Shown: piece by piece, positions 47,644-59,721 of the stretch
How the letters are laid out: each line of letters begins with the position of its first letter
Numbering within the stretch: the stretch's first letter is position 1
From: Alternaria dauci
Lineage: Eukaryota > Ascomycota > Dothideomycetes > Pleosporales > Pleosporaceae
Direction: 5' to 3'
Length of the DNA stretch: 64,000 nucleotides
Assembly: GCF_042100115.1 (NCBI RefSeq)
Contig: NC_091274.1
Span: forward strand, 1,054,001-1,118,000
Notes under the pieces: generated by a model
What the model was told of the DNA's origin: nothing
Databases searched by the model: none
The model's input: the letters and a program-made list of their open reading frames with translations, nothing else
Made by a program: the position numbers and the translations under genes

Positions 47644-50335
47644 TTACAAACCTCTTCCGTACGGGTCGCCTGTTATCTCTCCCCGAGTGTCGTGCGGCGA
47701 TGGCTGCGCATAGAAATGGGCCGGCGTGCTTGTAGTGCTGATGTGGTTGGTAAGCCCATCACCGCTGTATTGCGTCCCTGCCAGACTTTCTCTGGTGTCA
47801 GAGAGCGAATGTGGTGACTGTCGCGAACGTGTCGATGGATTACTAGGTCGTGGGTAGTAGATTGGAACTTGCTGTTGAGTAGCATTATTTGGAGATTGTC
47901 GTGGCGAATTCGGTGTAGGGTACGAGTATTGGCTGTCCTGGCCTTGGGCAGACTGCGGATAGTTGGCTTGAGTACTCCAAGCAGCTGACGGCAAGTTATG
48001 GACATTTCCTTCGCTGAAGAGTTGCTCGCCATACGGTGAGCGATTCTCGTGTCTACCCTCAACAGGAGATATGTATGGGTGAACGTGACCGCACGAAGGA
48101 GGATCTTGAACCGAATTCGGCGAGTTGCAGTCGTGGTTAAGGGAGCGCGGGTACTGTTGGACATGTCCGGGATATGAAGCAAGGGCAACAGAATCTGCTT
48201 GGTTATGCACGGAAACGTACTTGCGAGCAACTGTATCGGCCATCTCTTGAGGGACGGTAGTTGCAAGCTCAACAGGCGGAAGATTGAATGGGACTTCACC
48301 CTCCCTCGTCTTCTCGGATGCCTTCTTCCGCCGGTGAAGACAGCATAGTACGAGGCATAATATGCCAATGAGTACCAACAGCCCTCCGACCGTTCCACCA
48401 GCGATAGCTCCTACTTTCGTCTTCTTTGAGCTTCCAGGCGATGAAGATTCTGTTGCGGATGGTAGAGCACGGGTAGCTGATCTTGCAGTAAAACTAGGTC
48501 TAAGTGTATAGTAGGTAGCAAGATCTGGGTGGCCCCATGTTTCTGGAGAAGTCTTTGTAGCACCTCCGGTGGGTCTATTCTTGTTAGTCGTGGTAAACTC
48601 TATTTGCAGACGAGAAGTACCTACCCTCCCCCAATCACGGAGATGATAGGCGATGGAACAACGTAGTCAACCAGCTGAGGGCTGAATTTATCCCAGAGTT
48701 TCGAGTCCCCACCGTTGTACCCAAGAGCCATGTTGTGTTGTCCTTGACCTTCTGGTGCATCGCATTTGTCGTAGATGGGAAACCAGCCACCTATGACCAG
48801 CATCTGCGCACGATTGACTTCAGATTGTTGTACAAAATCAGTATGGGTCTCACTTAAAATCCGTACATCAACATCACTTACTGACATTCGCACTACAACC
48901 GCCATGGCCGACTTCAGATGGATTTTCACTACTAAAAACCTTGATCCAGGTAAAGGAGGGGAGAGAAAGGATGTAGACGTCGTCGAAAGCTGGAGCTTCA
49001 CCGAACCCGTACCCGCCGTAAAGATAGCTACTCCAAGTCAGCATGTTTGCTCTAGGGCGACGCAATCTGTATACGGAGCTTGTAGAAGACACTATGATCT
49101 TAGCAGCCTACTGTAACTCCTAACAGTCTTTCTGAAATCTTGGATAGCACGGATCAATAACTTGGACTCAGTTGATCCTCTTTCGGGTGTATCGACGAGA
49201 TCTAGCCCTTATGGACGTTTTCCGCCTACTGCTGGCGTGGACCAAAGCAACTGCAGAACCTTCACTTTTACGAGACAATAGTTTTTTCAACTTACACATT
49301 GAAAGATGACTCGTCATCCGGCCAAGTGACATCAGCACAGAACTGTCTGCGAGTTTCGGGTATATCTCCAGATGCGGTCTGTGTATACCATTTCGATGAT
49401 GCCATATCGTATATGTGGATAGTCTATGACATTAGCTATGCACAATGTGGATATCTCTTCAATGGCATACGCTCATATTTGCCTGGTACACCATGTTAGT
49501 ATGTCGAGTCATGCATGGCTTGGTCTGAACCTACCGCATCAAAGCTGCCGTTACGATATGAGTCTTCGATACCACCGAAATATATGAGCACACCGCTGTC
49601 CGAAACGGGTAGAAACAAAAGCTGTCCCTCGGCTCTCCCAATAGCATCTGGTCCAGTCATATTCTGTAGGTCGCCTGTAGACATGTCGAATCGGATAAGC
49701 CCGTTGGTGGCCATGGGAGGCCCATTCCAACCGGGCGCTGTTCTATTGCTTAGCCATCCGCCGAAATAGAACCCTAATCCACGGCTTTCGACTTGTGCCC
49801 CAGCGCCAAACGACACTCGTTGCAGCTTCCTGTCGCCAGTCGTCTCGGTATTATTCCATTGGTTCAGCAGGACATCGTAGGTCCAAATACCAAAATCCAT
49901 AGGACTAACACCTGCGGCATATTCTCCGCCAAACTGGTAGAAGCATTTGTTCGTATTGTCCGCCCATATATAACCGCCGGAGAGACTGGGAATATGTCCA
50001 GGCTTCGAGTGCGCCTTTTGTTCCGGCATTCCGGCATCGACGGTCGATGAGTTCAAGTTACTAGACAAAAGCCATGTGTCTATAGATCAGTCGTTAGATT
50101 TCAGGAAGATATGTAGACGACGGTCCCTCAAGCTCTACATACTGGAATGGTTCGACGTGAACGGAACTTCTCCTACCATGCCACCATCAATGTACAACAT
50201 CGAGTCAACCCGTGCCGTTGTATGACCCCATCTTCGGCAGAATCCCTTGACAGGATCGTCCTGCTGTGCTAAAGACTGAGTAACAAGGCTAAATAGAATA
50301 AGGGTATCTCGTAGAATGGCCGCCATGATATGCAT
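47644..50335 (-). CDS. Kelch-repeat single-pass membrane protein
   Basis: Seven exons on the minus strand are proposed: 50143-50335, 49535-50079, 49471-49482 (12 nt), 49296-49423, 48882-49027, 48625-48817 and 47644-48574, giving 715 residues. All phases agree. A signal peptide (MAAILRDTLILFSLVTQSLA) suggests the Met at 50326 may be used instead of 50335. Kelch-type blades follow, with repeated GG and WxY/F patterns: SMLYIDGGMVGE, LGFYFGGWLSN, GVLIYFGGIEDS, YLYGGYGFGE, RAQMLVIGGWF. A transmembrane helix (GGTVGGLLVLIGILCLVLCC) precedes a Pro/Ser/Gln-rich cytosolic tail of about 220 residues. The ectodomain is probably a beta-propeller at the cell surface. The ligand is unknown. The intron at 49028-49295 is unusually long (268 nt). 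Confidence 0.82.
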
Positions 50336-52502
50336 TCATGACGCTTCTGAACAAGCGCACGTGAGATACTGGAAAGGCGCAAAGGCTGTTCGAGGAAAGG
50401 ATAGCCGTAGAGTGCAGCAGGAAGGAGGGGCAGACCGCAGACGTTGGAGTGGATATGGACAGGGCTGAGGATGATCTTGACAGAAAGACCGGATTGTAGG
50501 CGGAAGGTCTGAGGTTGTCGTTTGTGGCGCCCCTCTTTGAGTTAATGCATTCCAGTCTAACAATCTGACTGCGCCGGAATATTGCTAGGCGACCGTCTTC
50601 TCAGCCATGCCGTGATTTGTGGGACACCTATCACCAATGAAATCACAACACATGAAATACGAGTGATCTACAGGCCCGACAGAGGCGTTCGACCAAGCGG
50701 GATATTGGTCTGGTTTGGAGTTTGCGAGAACACGGCACCGACCTACCAAGGGTGGCCTGCTGCGACGAATATTGTGCGTGACTTGAGACACATAGAATCA
50801 GATGAACAAGTGCCGAACAAGTGAAGGAGATACTACTACTGTGACCAGTAGTAGCGAGATGGTCAAGCTGAATCGGAAGCTGCTGCTCAGCCGCTCTCGT
50901 GTCCTTCGATCCCGAGCTGCAGTTCTTGCTTCGTGTGGAGTGACACACGGCGGGAGATGCGGGGGGGTCTTTCAGCTGGGCGCTCAACGTTATTTGTGGC
51001 CATTGACCTCAACAGTCTAGATCCGCACGACGACAGGCTTCAATAGCATGCCAATCACGAAGAGCTCTGGGTTTCTTTTCTCGCTTCATGCAGTACTATG
51101 CATCATGTGGGTACTGGAATTTGGGGGCCGATTCGGATGCTGGTGACGGCTCAACGCATGTAGCGACCAACGCCACGCGTACCAACTGTCAGGGCATCGT
51201 ATTCGTCCCAAGATACCCGTCTCTTCATCACGGTAACATTGACACCAAAGTCACGTGGCACCTTTGTTCAGGAAGGCACCAAAGTATGTTGGCCTAAAGC
51301 GAACCCGCAGCTCCAATACCGACCGAAGTCGACGTGGACGAGCTGCAGGATTAGAATGGCAATTCTTTTCTTCTGGGTCTGCTCTGGAAAAGGCGAATCC
51401 ACTTCGTAAAGGAAGGACCTTAGGGTTATTGGAGACCGTTGACAATATGTGAAGAAAAAAGAGCGGAAGCTTCGCGGAGAAAATTGAGTGACCTGGATGG
51501 CTTTCTTGGCACGCTAGTGGTTAGCTTGTCCCTCTCAATGGCCCCTGCTCTCACGTCATGAGCCATGTGCAGCATCGCGACATTTGCACAATGCGTACGC
51601 ATATCTCATGTTGCATCCGGAACCGCATCACCGCTCAAGGTGTAGTACTCCCTCTTACGGTATTGCATGTCCTGGATATGTCGAGCAAGATTCATCACCC
51701 AACAGTCAGCGAACAACGATCCAGCCCTCACACTTAGCCGAACCGGAGAGAAGTAAGCAACAACCCGATGGAGTTCATGTCACCACTTGAACGGCTCAGG
51801 GAGATCCGAGGAGTGATACCCAGGTACAACGAGGTAACGACTAGATGGAGACTACGGTTCGCCCTTCGCCAACATCTTCCGTCCTTGTCCTGGACACTGC
51901 CTTACACAACAGTCTCCATCTGTGAAGTCTCTGTGGTCGATTGGTTAGATTATTCAAATCATGTGAAAAACGACTGGTATAACTCCCATGGCTTTCATCG
52001 AAGGCTACCCAATGAGACTATACAAACGGGTGTTTGATGACAAGTAAAGGACCTCTTACAAGTGGTCACCACTACAGCAGTACAACAAGACGTGTGCTGT
52101 TTGTCGCTGAACAAGTTCACTCACAATGAAAGACAGGGTCGGTAATGTAATAGCGAAAGGGAGGAACTGTACCACATGCAAAACAAACAAGAAGCGTCGA
52201 CTTGAGAAATGGTATAAGCACAGGGCAGGAACCTGACAAAATCTCTTTTATTGCGATTTGGTGATTATGAAGAAGCTAGTAAAACAATGTCTCAGCTTGG
52301 AAAAACCATCTGGACTCGATGCAAACGCCTTTCCAGTATGCTCGTAGTTGGCGCAAACCTATATCTAATGCCCCAATAATCCACAAGAGCGTTTCTAACT
52401 CTGATCACTCATTACGATGTTGCCGGCCTGTCATCTGCAACGAAAGAATCTCCGGTGATCACGGCAACATTTCAGCTTTCCCAACGCTGACCATTGCCTT
52501 GT
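50336..52502. other. Gene-free region, about 2.2 kb
   Basis: No open frame above about 115 codons looks coding, and no repeat family, tRNA or mobile-element end was recognised. The left part must include the kelch-gene promoter, and the right part the 3' region of the zinc-knuckle gene. Confidence 0.4.
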
Positions 52503-53576
52503 CTATCCTGACTGCATAGCTTTTGTCAAGGCCAAGCGCTTGCTGTACGGACTCAAGCTACGTTCTCTCTGAATAGGTGGAGGTGCTTGCGCTGGCAACG
52601 GCGCATCTGTGCCGTTCGACACGGGCGGTCGATTGTCGAAGCGGTTTCTTGTCGGTCGATGCGAAGTTTCACGAAGTCTTCCACCGGTTCTCGCTTCTTG
52701 TGGACTGCGCGACCGGCGTGCGAGTTTGCGCTTGGAGTACGGACTGGGGCTGCGATCGCGACCGCTGTGGTATGGTGAGAGTGACCTCGAGGTTTCACGG
52801 TTTCCTGAACGCGAGACGCCTGATTTGTCCCTTGATAGTCCGTTGGGTGGATAGCGCTCACTGGACGTGTCCATGGGATCCGCACTTCTCGATCGTGATC
52901 TCGAGACAGAGTACCGACGAGCTGGCCGCCTCGTATCTCTTATTGCGCTCCTGCTTTGTGACCTGATGCTGCCACTCATGCTTCGCGGCACTCTTCTTCT
53001 AGCATTGTCGCGTGATGTCGGCATGCGCGCCGACCTTGACCTCGACGTTGACCTGGTCCTTCGGCGACCTCGCTCGCCAGGGCTGAAGGAGCTCATGCGC
53101 CGCCTTGTGTTTCTGTCTGCTGTGTCCGATGCGGAGGATGAGTGCGAATCCATGGATACTGATCGCCTGCTACGCTTACGCAGGCCCTTGTCGCCGTTCA
53201 CTCGATGTCTTGGTCCATCGTGCTTTCGTCGTGGCGGAGATCGTGAACGGGAGCGGGAGCGGTTCGTTGAGATGGTGGAGACAGAGTCAGCAGACGAAGT
53301 AGAGCGTGACCGCGCGCGTTTGCGGTCCTCTTCCTTCTTCTTCAGGATCTCGTCTGCGACGCCCTTCTTGCGCAGCAGATCTTCGGGTACTTCGGTCGTA
53401 AGCTTGGGCTTCAGCTTGGGGTTGAGTAGCTGTTGTGTCCTGGAAGGCCGCGATTTGTATGGGCGTTCTTGGGCAGATGCTTTGCACTCGTAGCTGTAAT
53501 GTCCTCGCTTGAGGCACTTCTGACAGAGGGTATCTGCTGAAGCCTTGGAGCGCCCAGCACCCGGGCGACGGAACAT
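52503..53576 (-). CDS. Zinc-knuckle and RS-rich protein, ZCCHC10-like
   Basis: A single exon encodes 357 residues. The N-terminus MFRRPGAGRSKASADTLCQK runs into one CCHC zinc knuckle (C-x2-C-x4-H-x4-C, CQKCLKRGHYSYEC, about residues 18-31). A conserved basic block follows (RPYKSRPSRTQQLLNPKLKP and TEVPEDLLRKKGVADEIL). The remainder is an Arg/Ser-rich domain with many RS, RSR and SPY motifs (SRSRSRSPPRRKHDG), ending RSLSPYSKRLALTKAMQSG. This layout resembles fungal ZCCHC10-type proteins thought to act in RNA processing; a nuclear role is inferred from the RS domain. It is divergent from the R3H gene with about 860 bp between starts. Confidence 0.88.
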   Translation of the reverse strand: MFRRPGAGRSKASADTLCQKCLKRGHYSYECKASAQERPYKSRPSRTQQLLNPKLKPKLTTEVPEDLLRKKGVADEILKKKEEDRKRARSRSTSSADSVSTISTNRSRSRSRSPPRRKHDGPRHRVNGDKGLRKRSRRSVSMDSHSSSASDTADRNTRRRMSSFSPGERGRRRTRSTSRSRSARMPTSRDNARRRVPRSMSGSIRSQSRSAIRDTRRPARRYSVSRSRSRSADPMDTSSERYPPNGLSRDKSGVSRSGNRETSRSLSPYHSGRDRSPSPYSKRKLARRSRSPQEARTGGRLRETSHRPTRNRFDNRPPVSNGTDAPLPAQAPPPIQRERSLSPYSKRLALTKAMQSG

Positions 53577-54439
53577 GGCGGACTATGGTTGCAGTAGAGC
53601 GTCGGGTCCAATGGGCTCCTGTCTGGCCAAAATGCTGTCGTCGACGCTGGCAACGAGACTCGGCGCAACGCTTGCGTCGGAAGAGCAGCAGGCAGAGGTG
53701 TAATCAAAGCCTCGCCAAGTTCCGTCTTCTTCTGTCGCTCTCGGCGAGGAAACGCGACCAGGCTTGCGCGCATGCAGTAAAGCGCAGATGCAGCTGGGCC
53801 TTGGGGCCGGAGAATTGGGCGGAGCGGCATGACTAAGCGCGCCCACTGGCCGCTTCCATCATCGCTTCTCTATCCTTCACACGCCTCGCGCTGCACCCCG
53901 CATAACAGCCTGGTCCCCGCCCTATACCCAAGTCGACGAGCCAATTCACCCGTCGTCCTTTGTCGTGCGCCCTGTCTCTGGGTGCTTGGCAGCTTCTTGC
54001 ACGCTCGACGCCCACGTCTCTGCACCGCCGCCCTGTCGTCAAGGCTACTTCACCTTGGCTTCCAACAAACTCACGACCCTACACTTTTCCCGCGAATGTC
54101 GGCACACCAACATGTCCAGCTTTCTGGCTCCGGTTATCGCGACTTTCCTTGAGCACCCTATTTCCTGAAAAAAAAAATCATCACGTCCATCACTTCGGTT
54201 AACACACCACCTTCATTTCGGTCCATAACGACCCACGTACGGCGTTGAGCTTGGTGATTCTTTCGGGTTCGAAAAGCACGCGTCAGTCGGTTCATTCAAG
54301 CGCTCTGTTGCTACAGAACAGTCTGGAAGTCCATATCGCCCTTCCCACGTTTGAACACCCTTTGCGCACTGCGCATAGGCCATCTGAACCGCATTCTACC
54401 GCTCAAATAGTCTTCAGTACCAACCACCGCCTCATTACC
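53577..54439. promoter_or_regulatory. Divergent intergenic region of two RNA-binding genes
   Basis: This serves the ZCCHC10-like gene (-) and the R3H-SUZ gene (+). A run of ten A's lies near 54168. Overlapping open frames on both strands near 53583-54200 lack conserved-looking sequence. Confidence 0.4.
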
Positions 54440-57136
54440 ATGGCATCCGCGACACCGGCTTCAGCAGAACAGACGCCCCCACGACCTCTGTCATTCGCCA
54501 AGGTACGGTGTTAAGAAGCAATTTCCATGGGCGGTGTGCTAACAGCGCTAGGTCGCGGCTTCCGCCATAAAACCCCAGATGTCGAAAGATTCTGCTCCAA
54601 AAGCGAGGCCGCCTGTTGCGACACCTAGAATACCTGCCATTGCCCAGAAGGCGCGCTCTATCCCCATGAACGGCGAGGTATCACCAAGAATACTCGCCGA
54701 AAAGCGAGAGGACAACGATGCGAGCAAAAGCGCTGAAAATGCCATTTCGCAGCCGGGGCAGCAGACAAGTACCGCCAAGCTATCAAACACACCCTCCACA
54801 GATCCCAAAGGAGAAGCTGTCGATAGGCCGCAGTCTGCTGCTGTCGTCAAGGTGTCTGTTACCGAGGACAGTAGCACCCAGCTCTCTTCATCAGATGGAT
54901 CCGGGAAACCTCCCAGTGTTGATGGAAAGAGTGTTGCTTCTACAACAACCTTTGCGCTAGACGAGAAGGAGTCTTTGCGCCCAGACGACAGTGCTAGCCT
55001 CAGGGCAGTCGAGGAAGAGGATGTCATATCCCCGCCCGACTCAGTCGTTGCAGACTCCCGGCAGGGGTCTGATCATGGCGCCGCGCGTGCCTTCCGGGAT
55101 CAGCTACATGAAATAGCGGTGATGAATCCTCAACCTAAACGAGAAGGTCCCCCAGGTCGATTTCCGACACTAACCAACAGTCCGCAAACTTTGTACGACC
55201 CTAACCAGTCGCTGAACAGTGCAGGGCTCATGCCGCAGCCTCTGGGCAATGGCGTCCCTTTACTCAATGGCGTTCCCAATATGCCCGCCATTCCAGACGA
55301 GAAACTACTCGAGGCGCTGCGGTCTCCGCGCGATCGTTTGTTTGTAGTCAAGATTGAACAAGACTTTATTGATTTCATCAAAGATTCTCGGTACGTTATC
55401 GATGACTGCTTGGCTTCTCATGGTTACTAACAGGAGGCAGCGAACACGAATTGTGTCTGCCGAACTGTAATACTTTCTATAGGATGCTTGCTCACCGTCT
55501 TGCGGACTACTATTTGCTTGGCCACGTGGTCGACACCACTATGACTGGTGTGAAGATCACGCGAACACCTTACTGTAGAATGTAAGTATCTAGTGAGGTC
55601 GGGCGTGTTGTTTTCTCATGCTGACTGTTTCCCAGCCCGCCTCCAGTGTCACAGATGGTTGATCCTGCCAAGGGCACCAACACACCTCCCGTAGAACTTC
55701 CTGCTCGTAAGATAATGCGTCGCGACGATGGAAAATCAGGTACAAACACTGGAGCTAGTTCGCAAAATGCCTCAAAGACGACTTCTGAGATGGGCGGTAG
55801 TGAGGGCAGCAACGACGGCGAAGGCAGCAAAGATAAAGCCGCTCTATCCAGAGAAGAACGTGAGGCACGTTATCGCGAGGCTCGTCAGCGCATCTTTGGA
55901 AGTGCAGAGAGCGAAGAGCCCGACGTGGCAGAAAGCAACGGGCCTGGGGAAGACATGAGTAAAGGAAAGGATATCTCACGATCAAGTTCCGCTGCTGGAA
56001 AGAAGAAACCCAAGAAGCAGCGTAACTACGACGATGATGACTTCCAAGCTCGTTCCCGCTTCAATGTGTACTATCCGCAACAGTACCCTGTGGCAACATA
56101 CACTGGAGATAACGCGGTCTACTACAACGGCTATCCAAATCCTGCGCAGAATGCGCCATATGCAACCATGAATTCTGGTGCTTCTCCTCCAGCTGCTTTC
56201 AGCAATCCGTATCCGGGTATGATGGCCCCAGATGCGCAGTCGCAGTATGGTTGGACCGGTCAACAGTACCAGGCCTCTAACGGGTCTATGATGGCGTACT
56301 CCGGTTATGGACAAGCACCGAATGGTTACGACATATCGGCAGAATTCCAAAGGGGTATGTCGTCCTTCCAGAACGCTGGCATGCCGTCGCAAGTCACCCC
56401 TAAGATGGCCAATCCGCAAATGGCGTCTTATCAAGATACCTACCAACAACCACAACACATGCCTGTGAACTCTGGTTGGTCACACGCAAATCAACAGCCT
56501 TCGTTTCACATAGCTCAGGGTGCATACAATGCTCAGAATGGTCCTGGCAACCGTCCCATGTCCGCACCCCATCAACCACCAATGCCTGGGTATTCGTATG
56601 GACAATTCGCCTCCAACGCTTACAATGGAAAGTCAACCCGCAACCAGCATCCTCTCCCAGGAAGTTATAATCGTGGACAGTTCAACCCGCAAACCCAAGC
56701 CTTTATTCCCGGTGGACGCAACATGCCCTTCGGAATGCAGCAAAACATAATGCAGGGACAAGCTCAGTTAAATGGGTACGGCGGATACCAAATGTCGGCT
56801 CAGACTTCCATGCCTACTCAGGTCCCTAGACCAAACCCCTCTTCTACCTCCACGCCGTCATTTGGGTCACCTCAAAGTATACAGGGCAGCAACTCAGCCC
56901 CATCCATGAACCGAATTTCCTCCCAGTCTGGCGAGCCAGGATCATCTCAAAGCAGCATCGCAAAATATGGTACACCTTCACATCTGCCTCCAAAGCCTCC
57001 AGCTCCAGCTCCAGCCCCACCATTTGCTCTACCCTCTATGACACGAGTACCATCGTCCGGCCTTGCTAACAATGCTACTACAATGTCTACTCGAGGCGGG
57101 TCAGGCAACTTCAACAACAACACGAATCCCAACTAA
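54440..57136 (+). CDS. R3H and SUZ domain RNA-binding protein
   Basis: Four exons (54440-54502, 54552-55390, 55441-55581, 55636-57136) encode 847 residues. The N-terminal 270 residues are Ser/Pro-rich. An R3H domain spans about residues 280-349 (DRLFVVKIEQDFIDFIKDSR, then LPNCNTFYRMLAHRLADYY and VDTTMTGVKITRTPYCRI). The conserved R-x3-H lies in YRMLAHRLADYY, just after the third exon start. A SUZ-type region follows (about 365-440), ending in SREEREARYREARQRIFGS. The rest is a Gln/Asn/Met/Pro/Gly-rich, prion-like tail. Relatives such as R3HDM1/2 and yeast Rbs1 bind nucleic acid and associate with mRNA. The regulatory role is inferred. Confidence 0.92.
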
Positions 57137-58308
57137 CGCTTTACGACATGATATTTAGCATTGCGACGGTGCCTCCATTGGACTTATTTGCATCTTTATC
57201 TGCTGGGCACAGGACAGGTTCGAAAGGGGAATGAGGCGTTCACCTAATGCGTGCTTTGTATGCTTTCCACTTGCATCCTGACGATCGTCGGCGTCCTGAT
57301 CGTGATCTCCCCACCTTTCAGCTTTCTGTAGATCACTAGGTAAAAGCGCTTTTCGTCTCGGTCAGTATGTGGAATGGGCGATAGTCGTGTAACTATAATA
57401 AAATTGCAAATTTGCTTCTATACAACGGGATTTTGCCCACGAACGTGGGCGTTAACAGAATCACAGAATAGAGTTCATTGTCCTTTTCACTATCCCTGTC
57501 TCCTGGACTGTTTTGGTGAAACTGTCTCCACCACAGTAACGCCGATAGGTTTGTTGGTACACTATACCAAGCGTATCTCGCCGGCAAAAGTAGCCGCGTG
57601 AGACGCCTAGTTTCTACGCTTTGCCCCTCAAAACAACAAGATTGCCTATCGCGGTACACACTCAAGACCTGTACGACAAAGACTAAGCCGTGCCAATACG
57701 GATGTGCGGGCGGACATCATGCATAGCTATGATCGGTATGGGTAGTAAGGAAGTGCATATGACAAACCCGGGTCTTATATCCGTGAGGTCGAGTTTTTGT
57801 TTTTCGATGGAGAAAATTTGAGACGGAACCACAATCATGTGTGATTGAATATCTTTTGCTACCTACACTCGCTTTAGTTATCGGTGTGCATTGTCGTACG
57901 GCACGGTGAGCCGACAACTAAAGAAGCAGCCACGTTCCAGGCACAATACCTAGTCAAATTCTCTTTTTCTCTCATAGCAGCGGGCATTCAAGTGATTGGA
58001 AACTGAAACCGTTTTTCTCATCTGTAGTCTACATTCTTTGAACATAATGACCTTGTTGGGACGGTTTTGTGTATTGTGTGTGTAGGTTAGAGGTGATGGA
58101 CGGCGTGTGGGTGGCTTGAGCCACGTCAGACACTAAGACGGCCCGGACGGCGTAACGACTAGAAGCGGTTGATTGTTCAGATCGATTTCTTGTCCAACTA
58201 AGAGAGCACCTGGAGTTTTCAAGGAATGCGTGTACGAGACGATGAGTTGCTATTATATTGTACTACTCTACTCACAATTCAGTTTAATATCTTGCTGGTT
58301 AGCTAGAG
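57137..58308. other. Intergenic region
   Basis: This holds the R3H gene 3' region. No gene, RNA or repeat recognised. Confidence 0.4.
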
Positions 58309-58638
58309 ATGGCTTCTACAGCCGATGCTGCATGGACGACCTTACTACCAGCTTGCCTTGACAGAACAAAAAGCAACGAAGACACTCGAGTGAGCTTTAT
58401 ACACTTCCAAGATATGATTGACAGAACAATTGCCTCTCGGGACACTATTACATTGTACGATTCCAATATTTGCCGTGCAATGTATCATTCAGACCGCACC
58501 AGTCCTTCTGTGGCTTTTGAGTGTAAGATTGTTTTAAAGCATGAATCACATCATCAACAGATCGTGCAACTAGCAATGATTGGTAATAAATCGAGTCCCA
58601 GAACGATTGCGCTGGGGCACTTTCGCATGAAATTCTAG
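58309..58638 (+). CDS. Possible small protein, unknown
   Basis: A 109-codon frame starting MASTADAAWTTLLPACLDRT. Composition is balanced and helix-like in the first half (SFIHFQDMIDRTIASRDTIT), with beta-like stretches later (VAFECKIVLKHESHHQ). No signal peptide, membrane segment or known domain is seen. It lies alone in a gene-poor stretch, and in-frame stops close tightly around it. It could be a chance open frame; only expression data or homologues would settle it. Confidence 0.35.
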   Translation: MASTADAAWTTLLPACLDRTKSNEDTRVSFIHFQDMIDRTIASRDTITLYDSNICRAMYHSDRTSPSVAFECKIVLKHESHHQQIVQLAMIGNKSSPRTIALGHFRMKF

Positions 58639-59721
58639 AATCGGTAATCCGCGAGATAGCGATATCGTTCGTACAACGTACCTAGGTACGTATGTAGTTC
58701 TTGAGCTTGACTCGCAAACATCCACATTTGGTAGCTGAGCCGCAGAAGAACTAGATGTCGGTACTCATGTCTGACACATGATGGAGCGAGATGACGTTGA
58801 CGGTACTTGGGTACCGTCGAAATTTTTGCATCCGGAGACTCCCAACGGCAGTGGGAGCCCCGTGGTGTGGCGATCGTGACCCACATTGTACATGCATCGA
58901 AGGCCCGTGGAAGGAAGGAAAGCGGGACCACCACTCAGAAGCTCTGTCCCGCAATTGTTCGTCCGATAAGAAATCTTCTGTTACTTCTCCGAGTCTCGCA
59001 TGTCGCGATTGTCTAAATATGTTGTAGTGAGAGGATGAAATGATGACATCATCTTCGATGGATCACCGCGATGGGCGCCAAGCCAGATCTCGCGATATAC
59101 TCGCATCGAATTCGTCTCCCTCCTGCATCATTCCTGGGACACACCAACGTCCTAACATACCGGGACGCATCGGCAGTCTGTCACGATGATAGCCAACGAC
59201 AACTCAACTGACACACAACGGCTATTGCGCTACCCCACATGTCGAAGTGAAGATGACGTGCGCAGCTTTGACGTCGGTAGAAAAAGTTCTTGGGCCAAGC
59301 TTTAGAGGCTTAAAGATCGGCTCCGGAATGGCACCGCAACCAATGGGAACGTGACGCTTGTCCATAACTTAACTTTATCAAGCATTCGATTGATCGGGCT
59401 TGTCGATGGCGATGTGGCTAGTGGCCACATGCTAGGGTCCTGGGCCATGCAAAACATGACGTAGGCCACTGCGGCTTGCCCGCTCACTACCTAGGTAGAT
59501 AGCTTCGGGCTTACCAAACAGCCCGGTACCTAGGTAACCATGGGGAATGCGGTGTCGACCCACGGTTCAGCGTGCCGTTATGACGGCATTGGGGTCTCCA
59601 ACAGTGCAGAAGCGGAGCAAATATGGGTGCTTTATAGGGACTTGGAGACCCCACGACCCTAACATCTGTTGTTATTTTCTCTTACTCTTGATCGGCAAAC
59701 CACTTCTGCCTTTCGACAGCC
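58639..59721. promoter_or_regulatory. Palindrome-rich upstream region of the sugar transporter
   Basis: Three TACCTAGGTA palindromes lie at 58679-58688 (within a 16-nt perfect palindrome, 58676-58691), 59488-59497 and 59527-59536. A perfect 8-bp stem with a 4-nt loop is at 58799-58818. Twelve-base inverted arms are at 59590-59601 and 59642-59653. One CreA-type site (GCGGAG) is at 59612-59617, and a TTTATAG box at about 59631. Together these suggest a regulated promoter. Confidence 0.55.

Noticed and set aside
54548..55027. Minus-strand frame of 159 codons inside the R3H-SUZ gene
   Set aside because: It mirrors the low-complexity Ser/Ala coding of the real plus-strand exon.
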